The notes beneath the pieces are model-generated. The model had not been told where the DNA came from. It saw nothing but the letters and a program-made list of their open reading frames with translations, and made no database searches. From assembly GCA_018302185.1 (NCBI GenBank), contig JAGVZX010000057.1, forward strand, positions 1 through 15,232: a stretch of 15,232 nt of DNA, in the 5' to 3' direction. Shown piece by piece: positions 5,975-11,682 of the stretch (position 1 is the stretch's first letter; each line of letters begins with the position of its first letter). The DNA is from Candidatus Woesearchaeota archaeon. GTDB lineage: Archaea; Nanobdellota; Nanobdellia; Woesearchaeales; UBA10200. Both the position numbers and the translations under genes were made by a program.

Positions 5975-5983
5975 TTTAATATA
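5975..5983 (+). promoter_or_regulatory. TATA box of the 307-aa gene
   Basis: TTTAATATA is centred 26 nt before the ATG at 6005, with no ribosome binding site between, so a leaderless mRNA is expected. Confidence 0.6.
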
Positions 5984-6004
5984 ACACAGTATTCTATAGG
6001 TTTT

Positions 6005-6928
6005 ATGACTATTAAACGAGATGCATTAGAATTACTAGCAGAAATGTATAATTATAAAATAGAAGGTAAGACATTTGATTTAGATGAAATAATGGAAGCT
6101 CTAAATTTTACTACAATAAGATTAGAAAATGCTTATAATTACTTATTAGGGCATAAACTTCTAACTGAACAAGTAAGATTAATAGGAACTACTCTCAAAG
6201 GCTTACCGCATATCTTAGGTTTAGAGATTACATCAAAAGGAATAGACGCAATTGAAGAAGAAGATGTATTTAAGCAAAACTTCGGCTCATTAAAAATAGA
6301 AATTAATCAAAATGGTCATGTTAATGTCATTAATACTGATGATAGCCAATCCACAAATAACATCTCAACACCTATTTTAAGTAATTCTTCATATATTAAT
6401 GCAGGTAATCTAAATAACAGTAATATCATAAATCATAATATAATAGATAATGCAAAAAGATATAACATATCCAAGAGAGAGATATCATTCATTAAAAATC
6501 TGTCAATAAATCTAATCAATAGATTTGGTGAGAAGAAACTTAAAGTAATTGCCATAATATCTTTTATAGTGAGTGTAATAACCTACATTAGTGGCATCGC
6601 AACTACTATTCCTGAGGTATTTCATCCTCCACAATGGTTGCCAAAAATTTCTATTGATTGGATGCCTTATATTATGCTATTACCAACATTACTTTTAGGG
6701 TTAGGAGTATTTTTAGTAACTATTGTTAAATATAAGTACGAAAGCAGATGCACTAACTGTAAAGAATTTTATGCTCTTGAAGAAGTTGGAGATGCTGATG
6801 TGAAAGAAGTTGAAGCATATGAGGGCGTACATCAAACTATTACTCGGACATATAAATGTAACAAATGTGGAAATATCGAGCAAAGAGGTTGGAAAGTATT
6901 TATAAAAAAAAGTTCCAGAAATAGTTAA
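6005..6928 (+). CDS. Winged-helix, two-TM, zinc-ribbon membrane protein of unknown function
   Basis: A 307-aa protein with a modular layout. Residues 1-85 look like a winged-helix domain, ending with the typical wing strand GLEITSKGIDAIEEE. Residues 95-150 are Asn/Ile-rich, with short strand-like repeats (IEINQNGHVNVI, YINAGNLNNSNIINHNI). Two hydrophobic segments lie at about 180-200 and 220-242. The C-terminal tail has two CxxC pairs, C249/C252 and C285/C288, forming a probable zinc ribbon. The design suggests a membrane-tethered sensor or regulator, but I recognise no named family. The start follows a TATA box at leaderless spacing. It opens the AT-rich accessory stretch right after tRNA-Arg and converges with the membrane operon ending at 6938. 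Confidence 0.85.
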   Translation: MTIKRDALELLAEMYNYKIEGKTFDLDEIMEALNFTTIRLENAYNYLLGHKLLTEQVRLIGTTLKGLPHILGLEITSKGIDAIEEEDVFKQNFGSLKIEINQNGHVNVINTDDSQSTNNISTPILSNSSYINAGNLNNSNIINHNIIDNAKRYNISKREISFIKNLSINLINRFGEKKLKVIAIISFIVSVITYISGIATTIPEVFHPPQWLPKISIDWMPYIMLLPTLLLGLGVFLVTIVKYKYESRCTNCKEFYALEEVGDADVKEVEAYEGVHQTITRTYKCNKCGNIEQRGWKVFIKKSSRNS

Positions 6929-6937
6929 TATTTTTAA

Positions 6938-7411
6938 TTACATGGCTAAAGTTAATCCTGAAATAAAACTTATCAAAATTGCAAAAGACATAATAAACAT
7001 AAATAGTGAAATTTTACAGACTATTAACTTTGCTGTTTTTTGTTCCATATTTTTACCAAGGATAGAAAAAAGAGATGTCCCAAATAAGAATATTAGCATC
7101 CAACCTACAGAGTAAAATGCATTTGTTAATCTATTTTGTGGGATAATATTTTTATTATTAACCACCACAAAAGTTAACAATACTAACACGATGGTAATTA
7201 CAGAATTTGAGAATTGAAGGTATTGTTCAAAGTGATTGCTAATTTTGTCTACCTGTAGAGGTAATAGGATTACATAATATAAGATGATAAATATAGTAAC
7301 TGTACTAAAATAATTATTAAATAAACTCTTATTATAAATAAGTAAAAGAATAATATAACTAAGTAATATAATTGTTTCTATAATACTTAGTTCTTCCCTG
7401 TTTAATGACAT
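6938..7411 (-). CDS. Multi-spanning membrane protein, unknown (157 aa)
   Basis: A 157-aa, strongly hydrophobic protein with about five predicted membrane helices, near residues 9-27, 34-52, 66-85, 100-119 and 130-154. Short polar loops, mostly with Lys, Asn and Gln, separate them. No catalytic or transport motif is visible. The ATG at 7411 lies 9 nt after the stop of the 39-aa single-span gene on the same strand, so the two probably form an operon and may form a complex. No ribosome binding site is obvious before the ATG, which fits translation coupled to the upstream gene. An AT-rich box inside that gene's end could also serve as its own promoter. Function unknown. Confidence 0.8.
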   Translation of the reverse strand: MSLNREELSIIETIILLSYIILLLIYNKSLFNNYFSTVTIFIILYYVILLPLQVDKISNHFEQYLQFSNSVITIVLVLLTFVVVNNKNIIPQNRLTNAFYSVGWMLIFLFGTSLFSILGKNMEQKTAKLIVCKISLFMFIMSFAILISFISGLTLAM

Positions 7412-7420
7412 TATCTATCC

Positions 7421-7540
7421 CTAGCCAAATATACTTAAAGGTGTTTTATATCTTATTACTAAGATAAGCAATATAACCACTAAAACAATTAATACTATCA
7501 GCAAAGGGTTTACTTCTGCATTTTTTGTTGTTTCTATCAT
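7421..7540 (-). CDS. Small single-span membrane protein (39 aa)
   Basis: A 39-aa frame from ATG 7540 to TAG 7421. Residues 11-29 form one strongly hydrophobic helix (PLLIVLIVLVVILLILVI), flanked by a polar N-terminus (IETTKNAEVN) and a basic RYK after the helix, giving an N-out/C-in tendency by the positive-inside rule. The ribosome binding site GGAGGA (complement of 7546-7551) is strong and well spaced. It precedes the 157-aa membrane protein by 9 nt. Such a tiny span upstream of a larger membrane protein may be an assembly or regulatory subunit, but that is inference. Confidence 0.72.
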   Translation of the reverse strand: MIETTKNAEVNPLLIVLIVLVVILLILVIRYKTPLSIFG

Positions 7541-7545
7541 GTTAT

Positions 7546-7551
7546 TCCTCC
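7546..7551 (-). promoter_or_regulatory. Ribosome binding site of the 39-aa gene
   Basis: GGAGGA on the minus strand, 5 nt before ATG 7540. It is the strongest binding site in the accessory stretch and supports this short frame as a gene. Confidence 0.65.
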
Positions 7552-7592
7552 ATTGATTAATCTGTAGTGACAACAAACTAGAAATCCTAAAA

Positions 7593-7617
7593 AGGCAATA
7601 ACTCTAGCTAGTTGCCT
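7593..7617 (-). promoter_or_regulatory. Leader hairpin followed by a U-tract, upstream of the membrane operon
   Basis: On the minus strand AGGC...GCCT and AACT...AGTT form a stem with a 3-nt bulge and a six-base loop, and a T5 run follows. A TATA-like box at 7643-7653 would start the transcript near 7621, so the hairpin lies at the very 5' end of the leader, before the ribosome binding site. It looks like an attenuator or a protective 5' stem. Confidence 0.45.
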
Positions 7618-7776
7618 CTTTTCATCTAAGTAAAATACCTCTAATATTTAAATCTATCGTTTCCAATATATATTTTAGAGGATATGCTTAGCATTCGAGA
7701 GTAGTTAAATATGATTATTACTTCTAAAATAGTTTTTGATTATTTATTCTTGTAATTAGATTTTTAGTTTAGCAAA

Positions 7777-7786
7777 TTTTATAAAT
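7777..7786 (+). promoter_or_regulatory. TATA box of the putative nuclease gene
   Basis: TTTTATAAAT is centred about 26 nt before the ATG at 7807. The spacing favours that ATG, leaderless, over the TTG at 7801. Confidence 0.55.
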
Positions 7787-7806
7787 TGTAAAAATATTGT
7801 TTGTGC

Positions 7807-8712
7807 ATGGATGCCAAAAATGATTTTATAATAGACGCATTAAATATACATGGTTCTTTCTTCCATAAGAAATGTATTGAAGCTATTTCTAATACTGAAA
7901 ATTTATCTGTCATAGAAAAAGAATTTCCCGTAGAACTAGATAATGAAAAGACAAAAATAGATATTATTGCTAAGAATTATTTTAGTAACTTAGAGTCTTA
8001 TTTTATAATTGAGTGTAAAAAAGCAGATAATAATTTTAAGACTTGGGTCTTCTTTCCAGATATAAAACATGGACTAAATGATAATTCAGTGATAGGAGGT
8101 GATTCTCCATTAATTATCGATACTTTTCTAAACCTTAGAAATAGTTTAGACCCACCTATCTGGACTATAAAACATGTGAGATATATTCATGAGTTTAGCA
8201 CTAATATCTATAGAGATATTAATAGTAAGGTATGTTATGATGCTTATCAAATAAAGTTTGATTATGACAAAGAAGGGGATATAAATTGGAATAACATACC
8301 TAAATCTGCTAATAAAAAGGATATTGAGGATGCATGTAATCAAGTGTTACTAGGTACAAGAGGTTTTGTATTACATAAATTCCAAAGGCTTAGTAAACAA
8401 AATAATTTAACTACTGCATCTTTTAATCCAATTATTGTTACAACAGCAAAATTACTTGTTGTCGATGTAGATGCAAGTAATGTTACTATTAACACAGGCA
8501 CTATAATAAATAAAGATAAAGTAAAATTAATACCTGCAGAATGGGTAATTTATAATTATAAACCAAATTTTATGTTAAATGAAATAAATCGGATTCCATT
8601 CTTTCCACCAAAGAACGTTATAAATGATTCTATTGATTATACAATGAGTGTATTTATAGTTAATTCTGAATCTTTAACTAAATTTATGAAATTATTTCAA
8701 ATTATGTCCTAA
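7807..8712 (+). CDS. Putative PD-(D/E)XK nuclease-like protein (301 aa)
   Basis: A 301-aa AT-rich gene. The N-terminal part has the layout of a PD-(D/E)XK nuclease core: a helix with glutamates (EKEFPVE, about 37-43), then KIDIIA with D52, then a hydrophobic strand ending IIECKKAD with E69 and K71. This spacing matches the D...ExK catalytic triad of restriction-type and repair nucleases. The remaining 200 residues are alpha/beta with no further motif recognised. One segment, KLLVVDVDASNVTI, resembles a strand-rich C-terminal domain. No methyltransferase or other partner of a restriction system is adjacent. It could be a defence nuclease or a nuclease domain used for another task; the fold is inferred from the motif only. 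Confidence 0.65.
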   Translation: MDAKNDFIIDALNIHGSFFHKKCIEAISNTENLSVIEKEFPVELDNEKTKIDIIAKNYFSNLESYFIIECKKADNNFKTWVFFPDIKHGLNDNSVIGGDSPLIIDTFLNLRNSLDPPIWTIKHVRYIHEFSTNIYRDINSKVCYDAYQIKFDYDKEGDINWNNIPKSANKKDIEDACNQVLLGTRGFVLHKFQRLSKQNNLTTASFNPIIVTTAKLLVVDVDASNVTINTGTIINKDKVKLIPAEWVIYNYKPNFMLNEINRIPFFPPKNVINDSIDYTMSVFIVNSESLTKFMKLFQIMS

Positions 8713-8724
8713 TATTAGGAGATA

Positions 8725-8790
8725 TTATTTTTTGTAGAAGCTTTTTTTAAACTCCTCAAACTCTTGGAATGAACATTTAAAAGCGGACAC
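8725..8790 (-). pseudogene. Possible remnant of a gene 3' end (21 codons)
   Basis: The minus strand reads VSAFKCSFQEFEEFKKSFYKK to a TAA at 8725, a protein-like amphipathic tail. An in-frame TAG at 8791-8793 blocks extension, and nothing upstream is coding. It may be a decayed gene end left at this junction, or chance. Confidence 0.2.
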
Positions 8791-8834
8791 CTAGAAAACG
8801 AATAGAAATACTTACAAGTGAGCATTCTTACATG

Positions 8835-8848
8835 AAATATATAAATAA
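8835..8848 (+). promoter_or_regulatory. AT-rich promoter element ahead of the homing endonuclease
   Basis: An ATATATAAATA-type box would start a transcript around 8868, giving a leader of roughly 65 nt. This agrees with the gene using a ribosome binding site rather than leaderless initiation. Confidence 0.4.
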
Positions 8849-8924
8849 GTATGACTTTCTGTTTTTGAGGTTATTCAATCAAATCGCCAAATATGATTAA
8901 ACTAGTTTCAACTGGAGAATAATT

Positions 8925-8930
8925 GGTGAT
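8925..8930 (+). promoter_or_regulatory. Ribosome binding site of the homing endonuclease
   Basis: A perfect GGTGAT lies 4 nt before ATG 8935. It sets the start there rather than at the TTG or GTG codons at 8923 and 8926, which overlap the site. Confidence 0.7.
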
Positions 8931-8934
8931 TGAT

Positions 8935-9651
8935 ATGAATTTAAACCATCAAAAGACATTATCTAATACATTGCCAGAATTTAACTTATATGAGCTTATA
9001 GGCTTGATAATAGGTGATGGTCATATAATTTATGATAAGAAATATGTTCTTGAGATCACAGGCAATGCAGATGAAGATAGAGAATATTTCAATAAAGTAT
9101 CTGATTTTATAAAGAAAGAGACTGGCAAAACACCACAAATTAGATTTCATAAAGATAAGAGAGGCAAATATATAAGATTGTGTTTCCATAATAAAGAATA
9201 TATAGAATTCTTGATATATAAATTAGGATTGGTTTATAAAAATAAAACATTTGAATCTGAAATACCAAAAAAATTTGTAGATTGGATTTATATGAAACAT
9301 ATTATCAGAGGCTTATTTGAAGCAGATGGCTCTTTATACTTCTCAAAAGAAAGAAGAGAAAAACATTATTATCCAAGATTTGAGATAAAGAGCTCAAGCC
9401 CGAAGATAATCAGTCAAGTGATGACTTCATTAAAGAGTCAAGGTTTTCGAGTTACTTTAAGAAGATGCGGAGAAGAGAGAACATTCGGAATCCATCTTTG
9501 TGGATTTAATATGCTAGAAAAATGGATCAAAGAGATTGGTTTTGGAAGTTTCAGGAATTATTCCAAATATCTTGTCAGGAATAGGTTAAATTTTTATATA
9601 CCTAAGATGAATCTTAAGGAAAGAATTGATTTATTACGGCGGAGCAAATAG
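8935..9651 (+). CDS. LAGLIDADG homing endonuclease (two-motif)
   Basis: A 238-aa protein with two LAGLIDADG helices: LIGLIIGDG at residues 21-29 (catalytic D28) and IIRGLFEADG at 123-132 (catalytic D131). The spacing of about 100 residues is that of a monomeric two-domain enzyme that cuts a long asymmetric site. After each motif come basic strand segments (RFHKDKRGKYIRLCF; YPRFEIKSSSPKIISQ) of the DNA-binding saddle. Such enzymes spread their host intron or intein, or live as free-standing genes. Here it is neither within a protein frame nor inside one of the tRNA introns, so it looks free-standing. It sits 44 nt upstream of tRNA-Cys, whose promoter appears to lie within its last codons. The sequence shows no truncation. 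Confidence 0.9.
   Translation: MNLNHQKTLSNTLPEFNLYELIGLIIGDGHIIYDKKYVLEITGNADEDREYFNKVSDFIKKETGKTPQIRFHKDKRGKYIRLCFHNKEYIEFLIYKLGLVYKNKTFESEIPKKFVDWIYMKHIIRGLFEADGSLYFSKERREKHYYPRFEIKSSSPKIISQVMTSLKSQGFRVTLRRCGEERTFGIHLCGFNMLEKWIKEIGFGSFRNYSKYLVRNRLNFYIPKMNLKERIDLLRRSK
9591..9600 (+). promoter_or_regulatory. Candidate TATA box of the tRNA-Cys transcript inside the endonuclease gene
   Basis: TTTTTATATA followed by CC matches the other strong boxes here. It would start transcription near 9624, giving a leader of about 70 nt before tRNA-Cys. No TATA box lies at the usual 27-31 nt spacing before 9696. Confidence 0.45.
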
Positions 9652-9697
9652 TCAGGTTAAGTCCTCTTCAATGCGAAGAGATTTTGCCTAGCTTTGC
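9639..9697 (+). other. Structured leader of tRNA-Cys (cloverleaf-like fold)
   Basis: GCGGAGC (9639-9645) can pair with GCTTTGC (9691-9697) over 7 bp, including two G-U pairs. Inside it CTCTTC (9664-9669) pairs with GAAGAG (9675-9680), and a weaker AGG/CCT hairpin is possible. The first six bases are also the exact complement of CTCCGC (9812-9817), the tRNA-Cys 3' acceptor strand. It does not make a proper tRNA, having no T arm and no U33. It overlaps the end of the endonuclease gene. Confidence 0.35.
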
Positions 9698-9703
9698 GGG
9701 GGT

Positions 9704-9722
9704 ATTTCGTAAGAAACCCTAG
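9704..9722 (+). other. 19-nt tRNA-Cys intron 1 at position 8/9
   Basis: The BHB parts are an intron hairpin TTTC (9705-9708) with GAAA (9713-9716) and loop GTAA; a central helix 9698-9701 with 9717-9720 (one G-U pair); and bulges 9702-9704 and 9721-9723. Cutting between bulge bases 2 and 3 yields exactly the U8-A9 join. The intron is near the minimum size for this type. Confidence 0.85.
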
Positions 9723-9744
9723 AGCCAAGCGGCAAAGGCGGTCG

Positions 9745-9775
9745 ATTTTAGATGAGAGATTATCTAGAAACCGAA
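9745..9775 (+). other. 31-nt tRNA-Cys intron 2 at position 30/31
   Basis: The BHB parts are an intron hairpin 9746-9753 with 9762-9769 (one G-U pair); a central helix CGGT (9739-9742) with ACCG (9770-9773); and bulges 9743-9745 and 9774-9776. The cut positions give a perfect five-pair anticodon stem. The intron separates positions 30 and 31, just before the anticodon loop. Confidence 0.87.
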
Positions 9776-9817
9776 GCTGCAACCCGACTAATCATGGGTT
9801 CGAGTCCCATCCTCCGC

Positions 9818-9826
9818 TTTTTTTTA
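9818..9826 (+). terminator. T-run after tRNA-Cys
   Basis: Eight consecutive T residues start at the discriminator position, a typical archaeal terminator for a stable RNA. Confidence 0.65.
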
Positions 9827-9875
9827 TTTTCAAAAATAGAATAGATGATGTTATAAAATTAATTCAGATGATAGC

Positions 9876-10544
9876 ATGGAAGTAACAATAAAAGATGATT
9901 GTAGGAATTCTGAGCTTATAGTCGGTCATCTAGTTATTGAAGGGATAGAGAATGCAAAGAACAGGAACAACAGGATTGAAAAATTAGTAAGTGTGTTAGA
10001 AAAAGAGATCAAGGAAAATTCTGCAAACTTTCTCAATAATGAAAGGATAAATGCTTATGAGAGATTCATAAATTCTTCAAAAAGCGCAATTGCTTCAACT
10101 GCCTGCGGACCAAAAATACTTGTTGAATTGATATTAAAATCTGGACACTTGCCAAAGATATCAAGGGCAGTTGACTGCATGAACATTGTTTCAATAAGAA
10201 GCGGATTAACATTCAGTATGTGGAATAAAGACCTTATTAAAGGAAATATAGTATATAAGATGTCAAATGGCAAGGAGAAATACTGGCCATTTATGGGCGA
10301 AGAAGTGGAATTATTAAAAGATGAAGTAGCTGCATTTGATGATGAGAAAGTTCTTTGTTTAGTAAGATACAGAGATTCTAAGTATGCCCCAACAACAATT
10401 GAGACAAAGAACTTAGTTGTTCATGTGCAGGGAGTTGCTGGCATTAAGAGAGAAGCAATCGAAAACGCACTTGATGAGATTGAAAGATTGCTTGTTGAGA
10501 ATGTGAAAGGGAAAGTTGTGGAGAAGAAGATTATAATGATTTAA
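9876..10544 (+). CDS. B3/B4 tRNA-binding-domain protein
   Basis: A 222-aa protein that matches the free-standing B3/B4 domain family (COG3382), related to the B3/B4 region of the phenylalanyl-tRNA synthetase beta chain. Recognisable blocks are the N-terminal VGHLVIEGIENAK, a central AVDCMNIVSIRSGL corresponding to the family's N-x-V-S-x-x-x-x-L-P core, a KYWPFMGEEVELLKDEVAAFDDEKVLCLVRYRDS stretch, and an ethanolamine-like C-terminal helix region. In bacteria and archaea such proteins are proposed to recognise mischarged tRNA or amino acids, but their substrate is not settled. It follows tRNA-Cys by 57 nt, with a TATA-like TTATAAAAT around 9850. Placement beside a tRNA may be coincidental. Confidence 0.85.
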   Translation: MEVTIKDDCRNSELIVGHLVIEGIENAKNRNNRIEKLVSVLEKEIKENSANFLNNERINAYERFINSSKSAIASTACGPKILVELILKSGHLPKISRAVDCMNIVSIRSGLTFSMWNKDLIKGNIVYKMSNGKEKYWPFMGEEVELLKDEVAAFDDEKVLCLVRYRDSKYAPTTIETKNLVVHVQGVAGIKREAIENALDEIERLLVENVKGKVVEKKIIMI

Positions 10545-10553
10545 TTATTTATT

Positions 10554-10892
10554 TTAATTTTGCAGCTTTAATATCGCAGCTGCAATATCCCCTTTTGTCT
10601 CTTTGAGGGTTTTTTTTGCTGTTTCTGCGTCTGTATTTGCCTGTTCGACAACTGTATTAATGTCATCTTGACTGATTTCGATTTCTTGAATTCTTGCTCG
10701 TTCAACTGCCTTGCCGACTACTTGGTAAGTGTCCTGACCCATCATGTTTACTTTTGCAACCTGAGGATTGACAAAAATATAATCTTTGTCTTTTGTACGA
10801 ATTAGAACTTCAGTTGCAGGAATATCTACTTGAACAATGCCCATCTTCCTCATTGCCTGTTCCATCGCTCTTGGGTTCATTCCTGGAAACAT
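10554..10892 (-). CDS. nac: Nascent polypeptide-associated complex protein (NAC-alpha)
   Basis: A 112-aa archaeal NAC. Residues 14-70 form the NAC beta-barrel (MGIVQVDIPATEVLIRTKDK through VNMMGQDTYQVVG), and residues 73-112 form the C-terminal UBA domain (DINTVVEQANTDAETAKKTLKETKGDIAAAILKLQN). Archaeal NAC is a homodimer that sits at the ribosome exit tunnel and shields nascent chains. The MFPGMNPRAMEQAMRKMG N-terminus is typical. GGTGAT (complement of 10896-10901) lies 3 nt upstream of the ATG. It lies 70 nt downstream of the Sec61-beta gene on the same strand, so both proteins act on nascent chains and may share a transcript. Confidence 0.96.
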   Translation of the reverse strand: MFPGMNPRAMEQAMRKMGIVQVDIPATEVLIRTKDKDYIFVNPQVAKVNMMGQDTYQVVGKAVERARIQEIEISQDDINTVVEQANTDAETAKKTLKETKGDIAAAILKLQN

Positions 10893-10895
10893 AGT

Positions 10896-10901
10896 ATCAC
10901 C
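10896..10901 (-). promoter_or_regulatory. Ribosome binding site of nac
   Basis: GGTGAT on the minus strand, 3 nt before ATG 10892. A bound site fits a gene read from within a longer transcript. Confidence 0.6.
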
Positions 10902-10962
10902 GAATTATTATGTGTTTTATAGTTTAGGTTTATAATTGTAATATATTTACTTTAGTTGTTAA

Positions 10963-11145
10963 TTATGCCTGAGGCACACCGAACAAAGCATAGCCTTGTG
11001 TATGCAAGAATAATATAACCAGCACAACTATGCCAATAAATATCAGCACATGGACAGGGCTTAAGCTGATCTTACTTTTATATTCATCAAAATACCTTGT
11101 TAATCCGCCTTGTGAAGAAGGCATTGAAACTTTGTCTTGTGCCAT
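10963..11145 (-). CDS. Preprotein translocase subunit Sec61-beta (SecG family)
   Basis: A 60-aa protein with the archaeal Sec61-beta layout. The N-terminus is Ser/Gly/Gln-rich and cytosolic (MPSSQGGLTRYFDEYKSKISLSP). One transmembrane helix follows at residues 32-50 (VLIFIGIVVLVILFLHT), then a short tail. The GGLTRYFDE/SKISLSPVHVL pattern matches this family's signature around the helix entry. It joins SecY and SecE in the protein-conducting channel. The ATG at 11145 is 27 nt from a TATA box, so the message is probably leaderless. It is the first gene on a minus-strand unit that continues with nac, and lies just downstream of the RNase P RNA gene. Confidence 0.93.
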   Translation of the reverse strand: MAQDKVSMPSSQGGLTRYFDEYKSKISLSPVHVLIFIGIVVLVILFLHTQGYALFGVPQA

Positions 11146-11167
11146 ATTTAAGGTTAAAAACGAGTTT

Positions 11168-11177
11168 GATATAAAAA
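11168..11177 (-). promoter_or_regulatory. TATA box of the Sec61-beta gene
   Basis: TTTTTATATC on the minus strand is centred 27 nt before ATG 11145. It lies just after the RNase P RNA 3' end and its T5 run, so the two genes have separate transcripts. Confidence 0.6.
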
Positions 11178-11215
11178 TATTTGGGAAATATCCATTATTT
11201 TGCGATAAAAAGTTT

Positions 11216-11547
11216 GTAGGGAAGCTGTAAGCCGCTTTTTGTAGGACTTCTCTGGGAGAACAGTCCTTCTTAACATTCGACTATGCGTCCGTAATGGACT
11301 TGCACAAGCCAGGGCCTTCGTTTCATCTTGTCCAGCAAAGATGGTCAAATTTTTACTCTCATCCTTTTACAGATGATTCGTCATCATTATCATACCCAGT
11401 GCTGCAAGTGCGTTTCTGTATGGTTGCCATCCATTTCTGAATCCTTCTTTCAAAGGTAGCTACATTTCCACAATTGCATGAATGCAACGTAAAAATAGTG
11501 AGCGGACTTTCCTCACACTTTCGTGCGTTAGTTAAGCACTTCCCTAC
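11216..11547 (-). ncRNA. rnpB: RNase P RNA (archaeal type A)
   Basis: On the minus strand the 5' part has GTGAGGAAAGTCCGCT (complement of 11501-11516), the CR-I element that forms one strand of helix P4. The 3' part has AAAGCGGCTTACAG (complement of 11225-11238), the CR-V element forming the other strand. The two ends GTAGGGAAG and CTTCCCTAC (11539-11547 and 11216-11224) are exact complements and make helix P1. The 332-nt length is normal for type A RNA. It is the catalytic RNA that removes 5' leaders from pre-tRNA. A TATA box at 11571-11583 lies about 29 nt before the 5' end, and a T5 run follows the 3' end. Ends are set by P1 and may be off by a few bases. Confidence 0.95.
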
Positions 11548-11570
11548 AATAAAGCTTAAAAATAGCGACG

Positions 11571-11583
11571 ATATATTTAAAAG
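11571..11583 (-). promoter_or_regulatory. TATA box of rnpB
   Basis: CTTTTAAATATAT on the minus strand, centred near 11576, about 29 nt upstream of the P1 5' strand. Confidence 0.6.
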
Positions 11584-11682
11584 TTACTATTAATTGCTTC
11601 TAAATATATCAATTTAAGATTTGCCTGAATAGCACTAAATATATAAAAAGAGATATAAAGTATGAAGAAATTATAATAATTT

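Larger units (their letters stand above)
9696..9818 (+). tRNA. tRNA-Cys (anticodon GCA) with two non-canonical introns
   Basis: The acceptor stem is GCGGGGG (9696-9702) with CCTCCGC (9811-9817), discriminator T at 9818, as expected for tRNA-Cys. A conventional cloverleaf appears only after removing 9704-9722 and 9745-9775. The D stem GCC (9724-9726) then pairs with GGC (9737-9739). The anticodon stem GTCG+G (9741-9744 and 9776) pairs with CCGAC (9784-9788). The loop CTGCAAC places GCA at 9779-9781. The variable loop is TAATC, and the T arm is ATGGG-TTCGAGT-CCCAT (9794-9810). Without splicing neither the D arm nor the anticodon arm is correctly built. CCA is not encoded, and a T8 run follows. 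Confidence 0.93.

Noticed and set aside
5881..9695. Integration att site formed by a copy of either tRNA 3' end
   Set aside because: No duplicate of the tRNA-Arg or tRNA-Cys 3' segment was found at the other border, and there is no integrase gene in the stretch.
9639..9697. An additional tRNA gene
   Set aside because: It has a 7-bp closing stem and an anticodon-like hairpin, but no T arm and no U33, and it overlaps tRNA-Cys bases 1-2.
11154..11348. A 64-codon minus-strand frame over the RNase P RNA
   Set aside because: It lies entirely within or at the edge of the RNase P RNA gene, whose CR-I, CR-V and P1 elements explain the sequence. The frame is incidental.
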